From: Lachancea thermotolerans CBS 6340
Lineage: Eukaryota > Ascomycota > Saccharomycetes > Saccharomycetales > Saccharomycetaceae
NCBI RefSeq assembly: GCF_000142805.1
Contig: NC_013080.1
Location: forward strand, 186,001-250,000
DNA: 64,000 bases
Reading direction: 5' to 3'
Shown: piece after piece, positions 61,566 to 64,000 of the stretch
How the letters are laid out: every line of letters starts with the position of its first letter
Numbering within the stretch: the first letter of the stretch is position 1
Notes under the pieces: generated by a model
The model's input: the letters and a program-made list of their open reading frames with translations, nothing else
Databases searched by the model: none
Told to the model about the DNA's origin: nothing
Position numbers and translations under genes: made by a program

Positions 61566-64000
61566 ATGCCCTGTACCAGTCCACCACTTTCACCGACTAA
61601 AAACGAGCAGGTCGAGAGGGAGGCAGTGCGCATGGCGGCGCAGAATAAGGTTAAGGCGGATGAGACAGACGAGAAACAACATGCAAACAATAGCGGCGGG
61701 ATGGGCGACTACAAGCCCACTGGCGCTCTGGGTGGAGCAGCCAATCTCGGCCCGCTCTCGACGCAGCCACTCTCAAGTAGCGATTCTGATGTTCGGGAGC
61801 TTCTGACCTTTCCCAACGAATCCACGCATGCATACTCGTACAACCCACTGTCTCCTAACTCCCTGGCTGTACGACTGCGAATTCTCAAGAGGTCGCTGGA
61901 AATCATGATACGGAACCCCACGCTTCTTCAGGAGAATCGCTCAGGGCGCCATTTACGTGTTGAGACGCCAAACGGCACTCAAAAAGAGTTCAGGTTTAGC
62001 ACTGACAGTGCGATCTCACCCAAAAAGAGGCCTCAGTTTTCGAGGAGCTACAGCCATGAAGGCGTCACACCTTTGTCAACGTCGAAACTTAGAAATGCCT
62101 CGTCAGCCGCACTTTCCGCACTTGTCACAAATGCCAAGGGCCCATCAGTGGCCGAGCTCTCAGAATCTTCACAGCCGTGGACACGACCTATAGCCCCCTT
62201 CCACAGTTCTCAGACCTCACCGCGGTCTGCAGCAGGACGCTTCGCTTCCCCGTATCAGAGAGTCGCTAGTGCGGAAGGGCCCTCCAGGGCTCAGAGAAGA
62301 TCATTAGATGCGAACGCAGACCCAAATTCTATGCCACAAATGAATGAAGTTGAGCCGTTTTATAAGACAGGCAATAATACAAGTGCTGAACTTATTGATG
62401 CAAAAAGGAGTGAGCTGGAGAGCTTACTGTTGCTTTTGAACGAAACGCTGGAGAATAACAGCTCCGAAAAAGCATCAGACCTTCATATGATATCCCTTCT
62501 TAACTTCAACAAACTCTCGCTGGATATGGACCACGAGGAAAAGGATAAGGATGATGCCTCTCAACATTCGTCAAGGTACGAGCAAACCCTGAAAAGAAGC
62601 CTGCTGGAGAGTTTAGCGCAACCCTTCTTTGAGTCCTCGAACACCGCTTCAACTGCTGGTTTCGATGAAAGTGGAACACTTCAAGGCCAAGATAGTTTTA
62701 TACTACCTGACTCTTCATTTGCCGATATGCGAACTGCACCGGTAAGCAACCGTCTACTTCATACGTTCGTCTCCAGTAAGAACTCATCTCCACAAGCTAT
62801 ATTTACATGTTTGCAGCAATACCCTTGGCAGTTCAAATCTGCTAATGATCTTGCATGTCTCACTTTTGGTATCTCTCAAAACGCCCTCAAGGCCCTGACC
62901 TTATTAGATCTCATCCATACTGACAGCCGGAACTTCGTCTTACATAAGATCATGTCAACTGAAGGTCAGGAGCTTGTTTTCACCGGTGAGATTGTTGCAA
63001 TTGTCCAGCCTGGTGAATCATCCAACGATCTCGTGTGGTCTTCTGTGTGGGCAAAAAGAAGGGACGGTATGATTTTCTGTGTTTTTGAGAAGGTACCGTG
63101 CGACTTTATGGATGTTCTTCTAGATCTCGATGATTTTTCTGTGGAGCATATATCTGGGGGCGCTGGGTTGAAGGGCCTAAAACAACAAACTTCCAATCGC
63201 GGGAATCAATTCTCTTCGGTTGAGAAAGAAAAAGGAGGGAAGAAGACAGTTAAGTTTCCCAACGAAGTTCATGACGTTGCTGACATTAGCATCTCGTTGA
63301 AAAAACTCATCGAAGACGTTGAAAGTGGAAAGGTTCGATCTGTAGATGACGATTTGCTACCGATGTCAATTAGAGTATCAAACACCATCAACAATGTCCG
63401 CTATTTCACCCTCAACCATCTCTCCTTGAATATACCATGCGCGATATCGTCATCAATTTTAGAAAACGAAATGAAGCTTAAGATACACAGCCTGCCATAC
63501 CAAGCAGGGATTTTTATCCTAGACTCCAATAATTTCTCAATGATTAGCTTCAACAAGTCTATCTCTAAAAACATGTTTGGTATGCATGCCTCTGAGCTAG
63601 TTGGTCAGAGCATCTGCAAAGTTATTCCCTCCTTTGCTGAGTTGGTGAGTTTTATTAAGATTAAGTACCCAGCTCTCGACATTACCTTACAGAAAAACAG
63701 GGGCTTGGTTTTAACTGAGCATTTTTTTAGAAAGATGCAAGCCGAAATGTCCAATAACACTGAAAGCTTTTTCGAATCAATCGGTATAGATGCAATTCAT
63801 CGTGACGGCAGTGTTTTAAAGGTTGATATTCAACTTCGTGTTATCAATTCATCAAACTCCCTACTCTGGATTACACATTCAAGGGATGTCGTTTTCGAAA
63901 ACTATAAAACAAATCCATCCCAGCTGCTCATGCTGAAAGAAAGCGAAGTGGCACTTGTTGGTAGCGGCACAAGTTCCAGATCATCAATGAAGGCCCCAAG
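61566..64000 (+). CDS. PSK1: PAS kinase Psk1/Psk2, N-terminal part
   Basis: Nutrient-sensing PAS-domain Ser/Thr kinase that directs glucose to cell-wall glucan through Ugp1 and controls translation factors. The first ~811 codons are present; the kinase domain is beyond the right edge. The start is the ATG at 61566 (MPCTSPPLSPTKNEQVEREA). The family block FPNESTHAYSYNPLSPNSLA then VRLRILKRSLEIMIRNP lies at ~80-125. A Ser/Pro-rich linker follows. A PAS-like fold starts near 390 (FTCLQQYPWQFKSANDLACL). A second starts near 640 (LPYQAGIFILDSNNFSMISF, then FGMHASELVGQSICKVIPSF). Single ancestor of PSK1 (chromosome I) and PSK2 (chromosome XV); neighbours LDS on both. Confidence 0.93.
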   Translation, partial: MPCTSPPLSPTKNEQVEREAVRMAAQNKVKADETDEKQHANNSGGMGDYKPTGALGGAANLGPLSTQPLSSSDSDVRELLTFPNESTHAYSYNPLSPNSLAVRLRILKRSLEIMIRNPTLLQENRSGRHLRVETPNGTQKEFRFSTDSAISPKKRPQFSRSYSHEGVTPLSTSKLRNASSAALSALVTNAKGPSVAELSESSQPWTRPIAPFHSSQTSPRSAAGRFASPYQRVASAEGPSRAQRRSLDANADPNSMPQMNEVEPFYKTGNNTSAELIDAKRSELESLLLLLNETLENNSSEKASDLHMISLLNFNKLSLDMDHEEKDKDDASQHSSRYEQTLKRSLLESLAQPFFESSNTASTAGFDESGTLQGQDSFILPDSSFADMRTAPVSNRLLHTFVSSKNSSPQAIFTCLQQYPWQFKSANDLACLTFGISQNALKALTLLDLIHTDSRNFVLHKIMSTEGQELVFTGEIVAIVQPGESSNDLVWSSVWAKRRDGMIFCVFEKVPCDFMDVLLDLDDFSVEHISGGAGLKGLKQQTSNRGNQFSSVEKEKGGKKTVKFPNEVHDVADISISLKKLIEDVESGKVRSVDDDLLPMSIRVSNTINNVRYFTLNHLSLNIPCAISSSILENEMKLKIHSLPYQAGIFILDSNNFSMISFNKSISKNMFGMHASELVGQSICKVIPSFAELVSFIKIKYPALDITLQKNRGLVLTEHFFRKMQAEMSNNTESFFESIGIDAIHRDGSVLKVDIQLRVINSSNSLLWITHSRDVVFENYKTNPSQLLMLKESEVALVGSGTSSRSSMKAP

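Overview
The window is nuclear DNA from a budding yeast of the family Saccharomycetaceae that branched before, or outside, the whole-genome duplication (WGD). Lachancea is my best guess for the genus, but Torulaspora/Zygosaccharomyces-type yeasts are not excluded. Genes are dense and mostly intronless. The introns present are short (57-80 bp) with TACTAAC-like branch sites. Gene order interleaves two S. cerevisiae regions. From chromosome I come PRP45-GIP4-SNC1-MYO4-FRT2-SAW1-DRS2-MAK16-LTE1-PMT2-FUN26-CCR4-ATS1-FUN30-LDS1-PSK1. From chromosome XV come MRS2-VMA4-MIP1-SCD5-SNC2-MYO2-FRT1-PRO2-LDB19-PMT3 and GAL11-GSH2-RRT8-LDS2-PSK2. This is what an unduplicated relative should look like.

Layout, left to right. 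1-5.7 kb: PRP45 (partial), GIP4, MRS2 and VMA4, all on the minus strand. 6.8-13.3 kb: MIP1 (mtDNA polymerase), an unnamed nuclear-looking gene, and SCD5. 13.6-24.1 kb: SNC1 (one intron), MYO2, FRT1, SAW1 (two introns) and PRO2. 24.2-33.9 kb: DRS2, MAK16 and LTE1. 34.6-44.4 kb: a Zn2Cys6 regulator, LDB19/ART1, PMT2 and FUN26. 44.6-57.7 kb: CCR4, ATS1, FUN30, MED15/GAL11 and GSH2. 57.7-61.1 kb: a tandem trio of intron-bearing RRT8/LDS-family membrane proteins. 61.6 kb to the end: PSK1/PSK2 (partial). I saw no tRNA, rRNA, transposon, LTR element, CRISPR array or centromere.

There is no operon, but some functions cluster. SNC1, MYO2, DRS2, SCD5 and LDB19 all act in polarised secretion and endocytic recycling. 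GIP4 and SCD5 both carry PP1 (Glc7) docking motifs. CCR4, MED15 and FUN30 act in gene expression.

The most striking observation is in ATS1 (KTI13). The conserved N-terminus lies in a different frame from the rest of the protein. The two frames meet exactly at CTT-AGG-C, the heptamer used for programmed +1 frameshifting by Ty1 and ABP140, and a zero-frame stop follows four codons after the heptamer's AGG. Because Ats1/Kti13 serves Elongator and diphthamide synthesis, both of which influence decoding, this could be a translational feedback switch. The second notable point is SAW1, whose first intron appears to end in a non-canonical AAG 3' splice site.
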